Under the pieces are notes generated by a model that was given only the letters and a program-made list of their open reading frames with translations, was not told the origin of the DNA and searched no databases. Shown here one piece after another: positions 36,801 to 47,336 of a stretch of 64,000 nt of DNA. The position numbers and the translations under genes are program-made. The stretch's first letter is position 1, and the number at the start of each line of letters is the position of its first letter. Origin of the DNA: Eopsaltria australis (lineage: Eukaryota; Chordata; Aves; Passeriformes; Petroicidae); contig JAVTVJ010000040.1 of the NCBI GenBank assembly GCA_034509425.1, positions 9,377,001 to 9,441,000 of the forward strand. The letters are read 5' to 3'.

Positions 36801-38715
36801 TTATCCCAAACAGCTGATATCTGAGAATATAGAATAACCTGTACCATCCTTTCATTTTTCAGATCAATGGCACCTAGCATTTTTTCCCCAGCCTCACGAT
36901 CATCTGTTTTCACTTCTGACTTTTATGAACTATGGCTCAGACATTTTAATGAAATTTAGTCATGGCTTTGCTCAGCCTTCGACAACTGACTGACCGGGAG
37001 AGCCAAGACTCATTTTTTAAGAGCGTCATCTCAAGCTGAGGCCAACAGTAAAACTAGGTCTCCTGCCTCCTGAGTAAATGTTCCAGATGCATAGATCCTG
37101 CTTAAAAGCCAGCCAACAGCACCACCAGCAGCCTGTGAAGTTTGGGCAGAGGTGAATACTGTTAGTGGATGCATAGAACCCACCAGAGGGCTTCAAAGGC
37201 CGTCCTAGAGCACATCTTTCCTAAGGGACATGATCCAGAGATGTGCACCCAAATGGTCTGCTTAAACAGCTGTACACCTCCCCATGCACAGTAATAAGAC
37301 TTCTGTCACTTAATCTAGTTTTCAACTCAGTTTTCACTGACTACAGCTTTGCAAATGCAGGAGTAGATTGCACAGAGGTTTTTTACAGAATTCCCTCTCA
37401 TATGCCCATCTTCAACATTCAGGGAAGTGCACATTTTGCAATGTCAGCTAAGATGCTTTGGAAGGTCCCTAGATTAATGTCTCTCCCCAAATACAATTTT
37501 AAACCTTGACCACAGTTTAGATAGCAGTCTGAGACATCTAAGAGATTTACCTTACCCATTTATGTTTAAGAATCTGGACCTTAAAAACCTTTTTTTTAGA
37601 TTTAAAGGATTTTATCAAAAAAAGAGTACCAGCATATTACACTACTGATGTGTTGACCAAATGGGAAAAGATGAACTTTCTACTAAAATAATTAAAACAT
37701 TCATGAAGGGTAAAAGACACTATATTGGCACAATGGCTTCTAAGTTTTGGTTGTTTTCTTTAAATTTTGAGTCTGTGTTGTCACCGTACCCTCTTTCTTG
37801 CATCTCTTCAGCCATGCAGAAGAAGATGTTTACGTATTCTAGCATAAGATATTTACACTGACAATGCTGAGTCCTTGTCAAGAAGTCAACTAGGTGTTAC
37901 AACATCTACTGGAAAAACTTTTAAAATACCCTTAACAATCTCAGCCTAGGCATCTGAGCATAACAGTGACTATAACCAGAGCAACCAGGATGCCAAGGTT
38001 AATTTAGTTTTGGAACCAGCAGAGCTACATAGGAGAGTTTTGAAGGAGCAATGAAAGGCATCACAAGTCTGGTTCATTTAAAATCATCTGATCTTCTTTC
38101 TAGTCAAACATTATATGAAACCTTTTTCAGCTCAGAGAAAAAAAGGCTCAAGAAAATGACTCTCCAGCTGGTTTTTGCTGATAACTAGAAGCACTAGGAG
38201 AAAGCTGTAACTGCATTCTCCGGGAATTCCTGACTACTAGCCAAAGCAGCACTCTGTATTATATGACTGTAACAAGACCCTTCTTAATAATATTGTAATT
38301 CATGCATGAAGACACTCTCATATATGTTTCATAGCTAACCTTTCTTAAAATGCAGATCTGTTTTGCAGCTCTTACAGATACCTGATATGTATCTAGAGAA
38401 GTACATAATCTTCAGTTTAAGCTATCTAAAGGGCAGGTATTCAGAACTGATGAAAGCAAGTAAAATTATGTCTTCCTCAATCCCTTTTAATACAACAGAT
38501 TGAAAAAATTAAAATGGGGCTAAAAGACTTTTTGTTTTTGCCTAAGAGTGGCTCCACAAACACATGTACAGAAACAATCTTTGAAAGCATGTTTGCACAT
38601 AAGTTCAGTTGTGTCATATTCACCATTATGACCATTTTTTCAGACTATTGCTTACTGCTCCCTCCTTCACCTAAGAGAAAGGACTTTGTGATATAACCTA
38701 TTGGTAAGACAAAGA
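33831..38715. other. Unique non-coding sequence
   Basis: No gene or dispersed repeat recognised. A CTCF-like word is at 37180-37191. Frames stay under about 90 codons; those at 36431-36913 (-) and 37243-37509 (+) lie in slightly GC-richer sequence but carry no recognisable domain. Confidence 0.5.
37180..37191 (+). promoter_or_regulatory. CTCF-like motif
   Basis: The 12-base word ccaccagagggc closely fits the core of the vertebrate CTCF binding motif (CCASYAGRKGGCR). A single motif match without chromatin data is weak evidence of binding. Confidence 0.25.
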
Positions 38716-38820
38716 GGAATAGAATAGAATGGAATGGGATGGAATGGAATGGAATAGAATAGAATAGAATAGAATAGAATAGAATAGAATAGAATAGAAT
38801 AGAATAGAATAGAATAGAAT
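38716..38820 (+). repeat. (AGAAT)n array, 21 pentamer units
   Basis: Twenty-one consecutive five-base units. The last thirteen are perfect AGAAT; the first eight carry G-for-A variants (GGAAT, GGGAT). The array directly abuts the 3' end of the minus-strand CR1 at 38821 and is the complement of an ATTCT repeat, so it most likely arose from that element's terminal ATTCTATG-type repeat. The 75-codon minus frame at 38645-38872 is its translation and is not a gene. Confidence 0.95.
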
Positions 38821-39880
38821 CTTTCATTTGGAAGGGACCTTCAATGATTATATAGTCCAACTGCCTCACCAATTCAAGAATGACAAAAATTTAAAGCAAA
38901 TTATTAAGGACATTGTCCAAAGGTCTCTTTAACACTGACAGCTTTGGGGTACTGACCACCTCTCTAGGAAGCCTGTTCCAGTGTTTGTATATCCTCTTGG
39001 TAAAGAAAATATTTTTAATATCCAGTCTGAACCTTCCCTGGCACAGTTTTGGATAATTCCCATGCTTCCTATTACTGAGTGCCAGGGATAAGAGATCATC
39101 AACTCCCTTTCAGTTTCTCCTCCTCAGGAAACTGCAGCGAGAAATGATTTTTCCCCTCACTCTTTCTCTTGAAACCAGACGAGCCCAAAGTCCTCAGTCA
39201 CTCTTTATAGGACATTGCTTTCAGCCCTTGCAGCACCTTTGCTGCCCTCCTCTGGACACATTGAAGGACCTTCATATCCTTCTTGACTTGTGGGGCCCAG
39301 AACCGCACACAGCACTCAGGTGAGGCTGCACCAATGCTGATACAGTGGATTCACCACCTCTTTTGACCAGCTGGTGTTGCTGTGTTTGATGCACCCCAGG
39401 ATGGGGATTGCCCTCTGGGCTCACACTCACACTCACATTGAGCCTGCTGTGGGCGAGCATCCCCAGATCCCTTTGCTGGGCTGCTCTTGAGCCACTCCTC
39501 TGCCAGTTGTGCCCAGCATTATTCCATTCTAAATGCAGAATCTAGCATTTGGACCTGTTAAATTTCATGTTATTAATCATAGTCCAGTGCCTCAATCTAT
39601 CCAGATCCCTCTGCAAAGGCCTCTTGTCCCTCAAGAAAGCCCACAGCACCTCCCAGTTTGTATCATCAGCAAACTTGCTAATGGTGCATTCAACTCCTGC
39701 ATCCAGATCATTGATAAATCATTGAACAGGACTGAACACCAGAACTGAACCCCAAGGAACAGCACTGGGGACTCTTGTGGGCAAACAAATCTAGCCCCCA
39801 CTTATTGTAGTAAAAAGCCCCTTTGACCTCTGCCTTTCAGTCAGTTCCACACTGTCATCCCACAGCCACAATTGTGAGGA
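38821..39880 (-). mobile_element. CR1 LINE, 5'-truncated
   Basis: Minus-strand CR1 whose 3' end is at the low coordinate, next to the pentamer array. Hallmarks read on the plus strand are 'ttggaagggaccttcaatga', 'ctctaggaagcctgttccag', 'tgctgccctcctctggacac' and 'agatccctctgcaaagg'. The reverse-transcriptase end is present: the F-A-D-D catalytic motif is intact at 39662-39673, preceded by F-I-N-D-L-D-A-G-V-E-C-T. A one-base deletion shortly after it, in the usual D-T-K-L-G-G stretch, throws the frame. The element is therefore inactive. The 5' boundary is ragged, roughly 39850-39900. Confidence 0.94.
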
Positions 39881-42142
39881 GATCTCTAGACTTCTTTGAC
39901 AGAGACTTCTTTGACATTCATTAACAATCACTTGATTGGATCTGATACTTACCTTGATCTCATTATTGTAAAAATCACATCCAAGTTGTCAAAAAAACCC
40001 AAATTATTCTAAATAATGGAGTTAATTTTTCTGTCTGCTGTGTAACAGCTCATAACTTGTCCATTTTGTAATCAGTAATCATTTGTATAATGAGTACAAC
40101 CCTGTTTGTAGGTCACATTACACTTGTTAATCTGAAGAAATATACCAGAGTACTGTATCTTAACTGCCCAGAATCTCACTGATATTTTACAACTCAGTTA
40201 CTGTGTTTTTTCTTATATCTTCATGAACCAATTTCTATTTCAAAGCCATTTCTCCAACTGTTTAATTAGCAACCAGGTAGAGTTAATTAATTAGCTAGTT
40301 CGATGTGAGCCGTCAGGGGAAGCTGAAATGAAAAAAGACTCTGCTGCTTCTTCACTTTCAAAAGGACAAAACCTACTTTGCAAAAAATCTTTCAAATATC
40401 CTCTTACTTCCTATGGAAGTGTGGAAGTGTCTCTGTGCACTGATGAAGTTAAGGATCTACGAACTTTTCCATTATAAACTTGTTTTGGAGCTCCTGTGCC
40501 TTCTGAGCACTGAAATAATCCACCTCAAACTGAAACAGTCTACAAGGTCTCAGCTCAAAGGTTTTTTTTTTCCTCAGAGAACAGAGCAATTGAAAAACAA
40601 AATACTTCTGTGGGTATGGCAGGGTGGGTTTCTCTTTTTTTCTTACCATTGTATATAACTCAAAACCACTCATATTTTTTTTTTCAAAGACGATATTTTG
40701 CCACCCGATAATAAAAAGGAATTTAGCACCTCGCGCTTCAGTTTAAAAAAAATCTTTAAAAAAGAGAAAAGAAAATGCAGTGGCTGTGTACTGTTGACAC
40801 ACCTTGAAATTCAATAATTCTTTGTGAGCAGTAACTGTTCCTCTGCACATTTGACTGCACTGAAGAGCCATAGGGATCCATGAAGCACACACTGCAGCAG
40901 TGGGTTACACTAAGACAGTTTTCCTGAGATAATATTTTTCAAGCACAGACCAAAACAAATGACTACTGTAGTCACACTAAACTGTTCACCACATAGTAGC
41001 TTCTACAACTGATACTGGGTTTTTTCTGAAAACTAGTAAATAAAATTAAAATATTTCTGTGAGGAAGTGCTTGGGTAATGAAAAAGTGATCCACAAAGTG
41101 TTTCTGCTTAAAACACTCTGGACTTCCCTCTACAAGTTTATGGTTCCAGTTCAGACAAGCCTGGAATTTTAAGAATATTTGTTATTCTTTACAGCTATCC
41201 ACTCTATAAATACTCTTAGATGTCCCAGTGATTTTTCTTCTGGTTCAACAAAATTCTGTTGCATTTCAATCTTCTCTAATTTTTATGCTCTTCTGTATAT
41301 TCATGACCTTCCTTACATCTGGTTAGTCCCATTTAATTCACCAAAAGAGTAGGAACAGGTCACACAGTCATTTTGGGAGTTAGACTCCAAGAATGGGTTT
41401 TCTGAAACAGTTTTGGTTTGTGTCAGTGTCAAGTTTAGTCTTTCAAAAAACTTGTATGTATTTTTTCAGTTATCTCATGTAAAGATATATCCTCTGCTTT
41501 ATTGCCTCCTTTTCCCACGAAAGCAGACAGAAAGTTGGTTGACATCTCAGAATGAGAAGAGGGAGCAGAGTGTATCAGCATATCCCAGGAAACAGTTTTT
41601 AATAGTATTTCTGTCTTACTATTGCCTTGCATGTGCTCCAGGGCAGATCATTTGCTCACTCAAAAGTTTGGGTTTTTCTCTGTAACAAAAGGACAAAATT
41701 CTCATTCCTGATAAATGACTTCAAGAGCTCCAGGGCAATATTCTGTGTTATTATCAAATGTTGCTCTTTATACTCAACTGGGTATATATTTAAAGTGTTT
41801 TTTGAAGCATTTGCACATGATAAGGAAATGTTAAGAATGCAAAACATTTGACTGCAGGTGTGCTACTTTATTGTTGCTTTTTCTGGATATATTCCTGTTT
41901 CCTGTCCAGTGTTTCATACACAGGGATGAAATGTAGCCTTAGAAATGGTGTCATGGAAAGAAGGAATCATCCAGTTTATACAATTAATCAGAGTTACTGG
42001 ATGCCACACAGTAAGAGAATTTCAGAATTCAGTGTTTGATCTCAGTAAGAATAGTATGCATCCATTTATTTCACCAGAATCACACCAGGATTACACTTAG
42101 TAAATGTAGCATTTGATGATAGAATTTAAACACTTCATAGGC
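39881..42142. other. Unique AT-rich non-coding sequence
   Basis: No gene or dispersed repeat recognised. A near-tandem 'agacttctttgaca' duplication lies at about 39888-39916. Several short frames at 40413-42039 overlap on both strands with no recognisable product. Confidence 0.5.
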
Positions 42143-42146
42143 AAAA

Positions 42147-42178
<32 letters not shown>
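42143..42178 (+). repeat. Poly-A tract (23 A, G, 12 A)
   Basis: The longest homopolymer in the window. It lies about 220 bp before the CR1 3' end and has no recognisable retroposon body of its own. Confidence 0.92.
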
Positions 42179-42179
<1 letters not shown>

Positions 42180-43029
42180 AAGGTTAGATAGATAAAAGTA
42201 TTATTTAGATGTATGAACTCTCATAAGAATGTGAGCTTTCATGCCTTCATGGGGGTGACTTTTGCAGATCTGACCCTATTCCTTCTCCCAACTGCCAGAT
42301 GTAGAAGAACGTGCATGCATGGGGTTGCATACTTCCACCTTGCTCATATAAAATCCTCTGTAAGGAACAAGCCCATTTGTAAGTTATCTGTAGAAGATTA
42401 TAGAATAATAGAATCATTTAGGATGTAAAAGATTCTTAAGCTCTTTAAGGACTTCTGAGTCCACATCTAAACCATGTCCCTAAGTGACACATCAACATGT
42501 CTTTTGAATACCTGCAGGGAGGATGGTTCCACCACTTCTCTGGACAGTGTGTTCCAATGCTGACAGTACTTGGTGAAGAAATTTTTCATTTCAGGTAGTT
42601 GTAGAGAGCAATAGGTCTCCTCTCAGCCTCCTTTTCTCCAGACTAACTAACACCAGCTCCTCATCAGACTTGTGCACCAGACCCTTCACCAACTTCACTG
42701 TCCTTCTTTGGACATGCTACAGTTCTTCAATGTCCTTCTTGTGGTGAGGGTTCCAAAACTGAACACAGGATGTGAGATGCAGGCTCACCAGTGTCAACTA
42801 CAGGGCAACTATCACTTTCCTGGCCCTGCTGGCCACACTATTGCTGATACAGGCCAGGATGCCACTGGACTTCTTGGCCACCTGGGCATATGCTGGCTCA
42901 TGTCCATCTGGGTGTTGACCACGACCCCCAGTCTTTTCCCACCAGGGATCTTTCCAGCCACTCTGCCCCATGCCTGTAGCACTGCATGGGGTTGCTGTGA
43001 CCCAAATGCAGGATCTAGCACTTTTCCTT

Positions 43030-43990
43030 CTTGAACCTTAATTGTCCTCAGCCCATTGCTCCAGCCTGTCCAGATCCATCAGAAAAGCCTTCCTGCCCTC
43101 CGGCAAATCAACATTCCCACCCAGCTTGGTGTCGCCTGCAAACTGCCTGAGGGTACATTCAATCCCGTCATCCAGATAATTTATAAAGATATTAAACAAG
43201 ACTGACCCTGATACTGAGACCTGCAGGACACCATTTGTGACCAGCTGCCAACTGAATTTACCTCTGTTCACCACCACTCTCTGAGCCCAGCCATCCAGCC
43301 AGATTTTAACCAATGAACAATGCACCCACCCAAGCCATGAGCAGCCACTTTCTGCAGGAGAATGCTGTGAGAAATGGTACTAAAGTCCTGTAGACACCAG
43401 CCACAGCCTTTTTGTCATCCACTTATTGGGTCAAGATCAGGTTTGTTAAACAGGACTTGCCTTTCCTAAACCCCTGCTGGCTGGTTCTGATCCCCTGGTT
43501 GTCCTATAGGTGCTGCATGATGTCACTTAAGATGATCTGCTCCAAAACCTTCACCAGAACCAAGGTCAGGCTGACAGGCCTGCAGTTCCCCAGATCCTTC
43601 TTCCAGCATTTCTTGTAGTCACACATCTTGTGACTTGGATGTCACATTTGCAGATCTCCAGCCCACTGGGACAAGTGCTGAGACAAAACTTCAAGTAAAT
43701 GATTGAAAGTGGCTTGGTGAGCATCTCTGCCAAATCTGTCAGTACCCCTGGGTGGATACCATCTCATCCCATGTCTAATGATCACCAGCTCATTTCCATT
43801 GGTTGTGGGAGCTTCATTCTTCCTGTTCCTGTCTCCCAGCTGATGGGCTGGGTACCTAAAGAACAGCTGGTCTTACTATTAAAGACTGAGGCAAAGAAAT
43901 ACTGCAACCTTTTCCTCATCCTTTGTCACTATGTTTCCCCCTGCATCCAATGAAGAATGGAGATTCTCCTTTTATTCCTGATGTATTTTT
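43030..43990 (-). pseudogene. CR1 ORF2 reverse-transcriptase remnant
   Basis: The best-preserved reading frame (43038-43325) reads [12 protein letters not shown], then [19 protein letters not shown] and then F-A-G-D-T-K-L-G-G. In functional CR1 the last block is F-A-D-D. Here the first catalytic aspartate is glycine (43131-43142), which would abolish polymerase activity. Higher-coordinate parts (43400-43990) keep recognisable but frame-broken reverse-transcriptase sequence, including the 'gcctgcagttccccagatcc' segment (43577-43597) and the 'ttactattaaagactgaggc' segment (43872-43892). It belongs to the CR1 element and is not a host gene. Confidence 0.9.
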
Positions 43991-44003
43991 AGACCCATTT
44001 CTA

Positions 44004-44336
44004 TTATCTTTTAAGTTCTGTTTGGACTTCAGTGCTTCTAATTATCTGTCTGCATAACCTCATGACATCCTTGTAGTCCTGCGGAGTTGCTGCCCCTTCT
44101 TTCAAAGCTAGTAAGTTCTCCTTTATTTCCTGAGTTCCAGCCAAAGCTCTCAGTTCAGCCAGGCTGGTCTTCTTCCACAACACCCTATCTTTCAGCCTGC
44201 TTCTATGCCTGTAAGATTTCTTTCTTGAAGAATGTCCAGCCTTCCTGGGCTCCTCTTTGTGCTCCAGTACTACCTCACAAGGGCCTCTCCCAGCATGTCT
44301 CCTAAACAGGCCAAAGTCTCCTCTCTGGTAGTCCAA
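44004..44336 (-). pseudogene. CR1 ORF2 linker between endonuclease and reverse transcriptase
   Basis: A 110-codon open frame encodes D-F-G-L-F-R-R..G, E-E-P-R-K-A-G and Q-D-Y-K-D-V-M-R-L-C-R, which match the region of CR1 ORF2 that joins the endonuclease to the reverse transcriptase. It is open by chance within a broken element: neighbouring domains are in other frames. No independent function is expected. Confidence 0.85.
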
Positions 44337-44344
44337 GGTAACTG

Positions 44345-44980
44345 TTTTGCTACTTCTCTTATCGTTTTTTGATTGCTGTGCCCAGAACAGCTTCCAAGCA
44401 TCACATCACTCACCAGTCCTTCATTGTTAAAAAAACAATGGGTCCAGCAGGACACCTACCCTAGATTGGTCACTTACCACCTATGTTAGAAAGTTCCACA
44501 CACTCCAGGAATCTCCTATACTGTTTTGTCTCTATTGTGTTGCATTTCCATCTATTGAATTGAAGTTTCTCATGAGAACAAAGTTAGTGATTGTAAGACT
44601 TTTCTCAGCTGCCTATAGAATATTTCATCTGCTTCTTCATCCTGGTTGGGTTATCCGTAACACTCCCACCATTATATCACCCTTGTTGGCCTTTCCCCTG
44701 ATTCTTACCCATACTCGATCCTATTGACACCGTCATTAAGCTGTAGACAATCAAAACTTTCCCTAGCATACAGGATTATTCCTCCTTGCCTATCCCTTCT
44801 GAAGAGTTCATAGCCATCTATTGGAGCATTCCAGTTGTGCAGCTTCTATAATGGCAGCTGCATCATAGTTCTGCTGTTGCACAGTGGTTTCCTTTTTGCT
44901 GCCTGTGCATTGGTGTAGATAACACTTCAGCTGAGTTATTGATTCCACTGCCTTTTGGGGGGAAGAAGCCCTAATTCCTG
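44345..44980 (-). pseudogene. CR1 ORF2 endonuclease C-terminal remnant
   Basis: The frame at 44270-44455 includes E-G-L-V-S-D-V-M-L-G-S, the approach to the endonuclease active-site S-D-H motif. Here that triplet has become S-N-Q (44369-44377), removing the catalytic Asp and His. Further upstream in the element, at about 44647-44672, the usual Y-R-P-P motif is disrupted by a two-base loss that shifts the frame, and a stop follows. This apurinic-endonuclease-like domain normally nicks target DNA during CR1 insertion; this copy cannot. Confidence 0.8.
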
Positions 44981-44990
44981 TATAACCATT

Positions 44991-47192
44991 CTCTCTACAC
45001 TAACTAGCAAGTAGATTGCACCCAGCCAGATAACTCCCAGATCCATTTTTGCTGTAAATCAGAGACCTTTTCTATTATCTTTCAAATGCATGTACTTAGT
45101 GTTACAATTCAAATCCACAGTTTAGCTTTGTTCCTCACTCACCACCTCAGAGCCTGGATTGTTACATGCATGTTGTGGTAGTTATGTGGTGGTTCATCCT
45201 ACATTTGAATCAGAGTTTTCTTTGAATCAGCTGTTTTTCACAGCTGACTCTAAAGAAAATATTAAAATGTAATTTCCAGTCATCCAATGCTATTTTTTTC
45301 ACCTAGAAATTGGACAGTTTTCCTATGAGGATTTTAGACTACATATTTTTAGCTGTCTTTAAGGGAGGGAAAATCTTGAAAGCTACTCCAACTAGTTTTC
45401 TACACTAGTTCTTGAAGACATTTGAGATAACCTCAACAAGTACATCCTCCTGGCATTTGAGAACTGTGGTAAATGGGAAATTTACATGTTACAGCTTCAT
45501 AAATTCTGTCAAAACAACTCAATATCAGTAAGTGCACACACTCAGCCTGCTGGAAATGCCTGCTGGAATTTGGCTTACCATAAACCACCGTATAAAAGAT
45601 AGTAATTTTCAAGGCCCTTAGCTTCTCTCCAAGGTAGAAAAAGATACAGCCCATTAGAGCCCTTCGCTTTCATGCTTGGTTTTTGTTGGGTTTTTTCCCC
45701 ACAAGAACATAATTTAAAACAAAACTTTTTCTCTTCTCTATTTCTATTAAACGAAATGCAGAGGAATTCGCTTTCAGCTAAAATTGTATTTAATTCATTG
45801 TCCTGTGTCTAAAGCAACACAGCCAGGCAGGAAAAGGTTCTCAAGTCTTCACACAAGGTGCCCTTGGGACACTGCCCACACTACAGTTGTGTGTTTATAC
45901 CCTTCCCACACACATGAGCCCTAGGGAAGCAAAAACCGAACTTCTTGTTCATTACAAAATAAATAAATGTAGCCACTGAATTTTACCATTGGAAATGAAG
46001 AACTGGTGCTGGATGCAGAAGAGGATTGGAATTGGAAACTCATCACAGATAAGAAAGTAGAATATGGTAATTTCCATGTTTCGCCCCTTGAGAGCTTGTC
46101 AAAATAAATATATTCAGAGACCACATGCAGATGCTCTCATCATTTTAGGCATTGTGCACAACCATATGAAAAAGGGATTAGCACAACAGAAATAAACAGG
46201 CCTTCTCAGTTCTTTCAAAGACATAGTGGAAGGAAGGAGAAGAATCTCCCTCCTAATTAGAAGAAAAACAAATGAAAAAAATTACTGGACTAGAAAAAAA
46301 TAAAACAATCAAAAGCAGAAAGAACATTCAAACTTTCTACTGAACTTTTAAAAAGAAATCACAATGAAGGGATTGTAGTAGATATTCTCAGAGATAAATC
46401 CAATTTTTCTTCACTCAAGGAAGAACATTTTTTTTCTGTGCCCATGCCAGCATCAATGCCAAGACATCAGTTATATTTTCAAGGTATCATTACTTTTTCA
46501 TTCTAAGATAAAGAACTTTCTTATTACTATGTTTGACTGATGCTCATATGTTATTTTGATGAAAAAGAATAATTTCTGAGGACATGTAAGGTATGTCCCC
46601 CATTTTACAACCTTTAATAAACATAATATCTGCCTTTCTTATATCTTGACACTATCAGCAGTACATCTTGCCATACTGTAACTCAATTTAACTATTTAAA
46701 AACATGTTCATACTTTTGAAGTAGTTATTTTTGCTTTTTGTTGCTTTGCTTATGGAACGAATTTGTGAGAAATAAGAACAGGTGCAGCCAAATGCTGATT
46801 CCTGACCTTCATGATGCCTAAGAGAACATAAGCGTCCTTTGCCCAGCAGTGAAAAAAAGGGTGCCAACAACTTCTCCATCACTAGTGAAGCTCCATTGCC
46901 AGCCTGCCTTTCCTGTAATGGAGCAATGAGAGCTCCCTAGGAACTACTGTAATTCCTGCTGGTGATGGTAGGGATGGTGAATTCCTTGGCTTTCCAAATC
47001 ATGCAGGGTATACATATTGCTTGCACTGATATGAGGTTCTTGACTAATGGCTCACAGAGTCAGAAAAGGGGACACCACCACAAGACTTTTGATATATACT
47101 ATTTTAAAATAGCCCATAAAAGAGAATATTTGTGTAATGTTACATCTGAGATTTTCCAAAACACATGGGTACCCCCATACCTCTGGTCTATG
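44991..47192. other. Unique non-coding sequence
   Basis: No gene or clear repeat recognised. The first 200 bp may contain further decayed CR1 sequence that I could not align by eye. Frames are at most about 73 codons. Confidence 0.45.
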
Positions 47193-47336
47193 TTCACAGA
47201 ACCACAGGACATTCAGATTTGGAAGGGACCCGCAAGAGTCGTCATGTCCAGCTCTTAAATGAATGGCCCCTACAAGAATCAAACCCAAAACTGATGTTAT
47301 TGGAGCCATCCTCCGACCAAGTGAGCTAAGGCAGCT
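47193..47336 (-). mobile_element. TguSINE1-like SINE: tRNA-Ile-like head and CR1-like tail
   Basis: On the minus strand the head (47336 down to about 47260) aligns with tRNA-Ile: an RNA polymerase III A-box-like 'ttagctcacttggt' (47316-47329), an anticodon-arm-like 'ccaataac' (about 47297-47304), a B-box-like 'gggtttgattc' (47276-47286) and a 3' 'ggggcca' (47264-47270). The tail (about 47254 down to 47193) is a CR1-type 3' end, with the complement of 'ttggaagggacccgcaag' and 'ttcacagaaccacagg'. A tRNA-Ile head joined to a CR1 tail is the known structure of TguSINE1 in passerine birds, which borrows the CR1 machinery. This copy is diverged, with a two-base insertion in the anticodon arm, and is probably transcriptionally dead. 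Confidence 0.85.

Larger units (their letters stand above)
42399..44990 (-). mobile_element. Long CR1 LINE, most of ORF2 plus 3' UTR
   Basis: About 2.6 kb of CR1 in minus orientation and the largest element in the window. The 3' end is at 42399-42420, where the complement shows the terminal 'gattctatta' repeat. Going toward higher coordinates come the 3' UTR and ORF2 C-terminus (to about 43030), reverse transcriptase (about 43030-43990), the linker between the domains (about 44004-44336) and the C-terminal part of the endonuclease domain (about 44345-44980). CR1 normally mobilises itself by target-primed reverse transcription using these two domains. Frameshifts and the loss of both catalytic signatures show an inactive fossil. 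The far end near 44990 fades gradually, and upstream ORF2 and ORF1 are absent. Confidence 0.96.

Noticed and set aside
38716..38820. Satellite or telomere-like array
   Set aside because: The pentamer is not the vertebrate telomere repeat and directly continues a CR1 terminus, so a LINE-tail origin is simpler.
42672..43034. 120-codon plus-strand frame
   Set aside because: It is antisense to the 3' part of the long minus-strand CR1 element and has no independent evidence.
47260..47336. Minus-strand tRNA-Ile gene
   Set aside because: The head resembles tRNA-Ile, but the anticodon arm has extra bases, stems are degraded and a CR1-type tail is fused directly to the 3' end. It is a SINE, not a functional tRNA.
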